This document shows positions 63,577-64,000 of a stretch of DNA of 64,000 nt, piece after piece. Source of the stretch: Cyanobium usitatum str. Tous (GTDB lineage Bacteria > Cyanobacteriota > Cyanobacteriia > PCC-6307 > Cyanobiaceae). The notes under the pieces are model-generated. The model worked only from the letters and a program-made list of their open reading frames with translations, searched no databases and was not told the origin of the DNA. Position 1 is the stretch's first letter; every line of letters starts with the position of its first letter. Where the stretch lies: the NCBI RefSeq assembly GCF_963920485.1, contig NZ_OY986431.1:372001-436000 (forward strand), in the 5' to 3' direction. Position numbers and translations under genes: made by a program.

Positions 63577-63745
63577 TGGTGAGGTCCTTGTAAAATTCTT
63601 GGATTCTTAGTTCCATTAGGTTTCGTTGCTGATGGTCCATCTCTGCCATTAGAAACTGATAGGTCTCAGGCAGATAGAGTTCCAGTGAATCAAGTTGCTC
63701 TTGGATGAAGGTGATTCGTTGCTGGATCTGAACTTGAGTTTTCAC
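63491..63745 (-). CDS. hypothetical helical protein
   Basis: 84 residues, Gln/Glu-rich helix (MKTQVQIQQRITFIQEQLDSLELYLPETYQFL), with a polar tail. Coupled to the preceding gene (ATGA at 63742-63745). No family recognised. Confidence 0.5.
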   Translation of the reverse strand: MKTQVQIQQRITFIQEQLDSLELYLPETYQFLMAEMDHQQRNLMELRIQEFYKDLTNEQQNQISHTGNPEQDQNSNYRAKGVCK

Positions 63746-63942
63746 AACCAGTCTTTAATGAACCCGGCAGGAATGGTTTCGGGTTTTTTAAGGAAGCATT
63801 CCTCCTTCTTAATTAGGAACTTAACGAGGTCTGATTTATTCAGGCGATAGTGACCACAAAGATAGTTCCAGGATTCCCGAATGTGCTCTTCTCTTTGCTT
63901 AAAGGACACTTGTTCCCTGATGGCATTAGTTTGATTTCTCAT
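63742..63942 (-). CDS. small hypothetical protein, possibly DNA-binding
   Basis: 66 residues. NYLCGHYRLNKSDLVKFLIKKEE resembles a short helix-turn-helix stretch. First visible gene of the leftward unit at the right edge; its upstream region runs to the window end, where I see no further gene. Confidence 0.45.
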   Translation of the reverse strand: MRNQTNAIREQVSFKQREEHIRESWNYLCGHYRLNKSDLVKFLIKKEECFLKKPETIPAGFIKDWL

Positions 63943-64000
63943 ATTGTCTTGCGTGGTCTTATGGTTATTTAGGTGCGGATGGTGCTGCTTTTGGTCGGTT

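Noticed and set aside
1-64000. tRNA genes as integration targets of the islands
   Set aside because: I saw no cloverleaf-like or tRNA 3'-end sequence at either element border.

Overview
The window is chromosomal DNA of a high-GC picocyanobacterium of the Synechococcus/Cyanobium type. The evidence is the complete circadian cluster kaiA-kaiB-kaiC (Prochlorococcus lacks kaiA), the clustering of rpmA/rplU, kaiABC, an NblS-type histidine kinase, purD and purC, a Gram-negative outer-membrane operon (bamA-lpxC-fabZ-lpxA-lpxB), and small families typical of cyanobacteria (DUF1825, YlqD-like). I saw no tRNA, rRNA or CRISPR array.

Layout. 1-6.6 kb: accessory DNA with a terminase-small-subunit-like protein, a methyltransferase, several unrecognised genes and an RTX-like repeat protein. 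6.6-29.3 kb: core block of yebC and truB, a VUT-type transporter, a methyltransferase, rpmA/rplU, kaiABC, nblS-purD, purC, the bamA/lpx operon and msrA, then a leftward run with pepA, a GIY-YIG protein, an HhH protein and a LuxR-type regulator. 29.42-47.45 kb: an 18-kb integrative island with a tyrosine integrase at its left end. It sits in the first codons of the DUF1825 gene, and a 23-bp direct repeat made from those codons flanks it. 47.4-59.6 kb: core genes DUF1825, tyrS, pyrF, the leftward set hpf-deoC-recO-MFS-glycosyltransferase, then lipB, an osmolyte ABC transporter fusion, an acyl-ACP/CoA synthetase and a YlqD-like protein. 59.66 kb to the end: a second integrase-bearing element that appears to start inside the fifth codon of pdhC and runs off the window.

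The 18-kb island is itself a mosaic. Two same-orientation copies of one IS3-family element (31.27-33.04 and 39.85-41.56 kb) bracket a fragment holding a 5'-truncated dnaB, an AT-rich cassette and a 3'-truncated mnmG. The cassette has an outer-membrane protein, an AraC regulator, a chaperone-like gene and two or three pilin-like secreted proteins. Three copies of an 18-bp motif lie next to the AraC gene and the pilin-like genes. The right half (41.6-47.4 kb) holds small exported, membrane and Cys-rich proteins, mostly in translationally coupled pairs or triplets, plus a LysR regulator. Four copies of a palindrome (TTATGCR-N6-GYATAG, which contains the LysR-type T-N11-A signature) occur only in the intergenic spaces of this half, two of them just upstream of the LysR gene. 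These two regulator-plus-site arrangements and the two integrations into 5' ends of protein genes are the most novel things I see. Functions of most island proteins are unknown.
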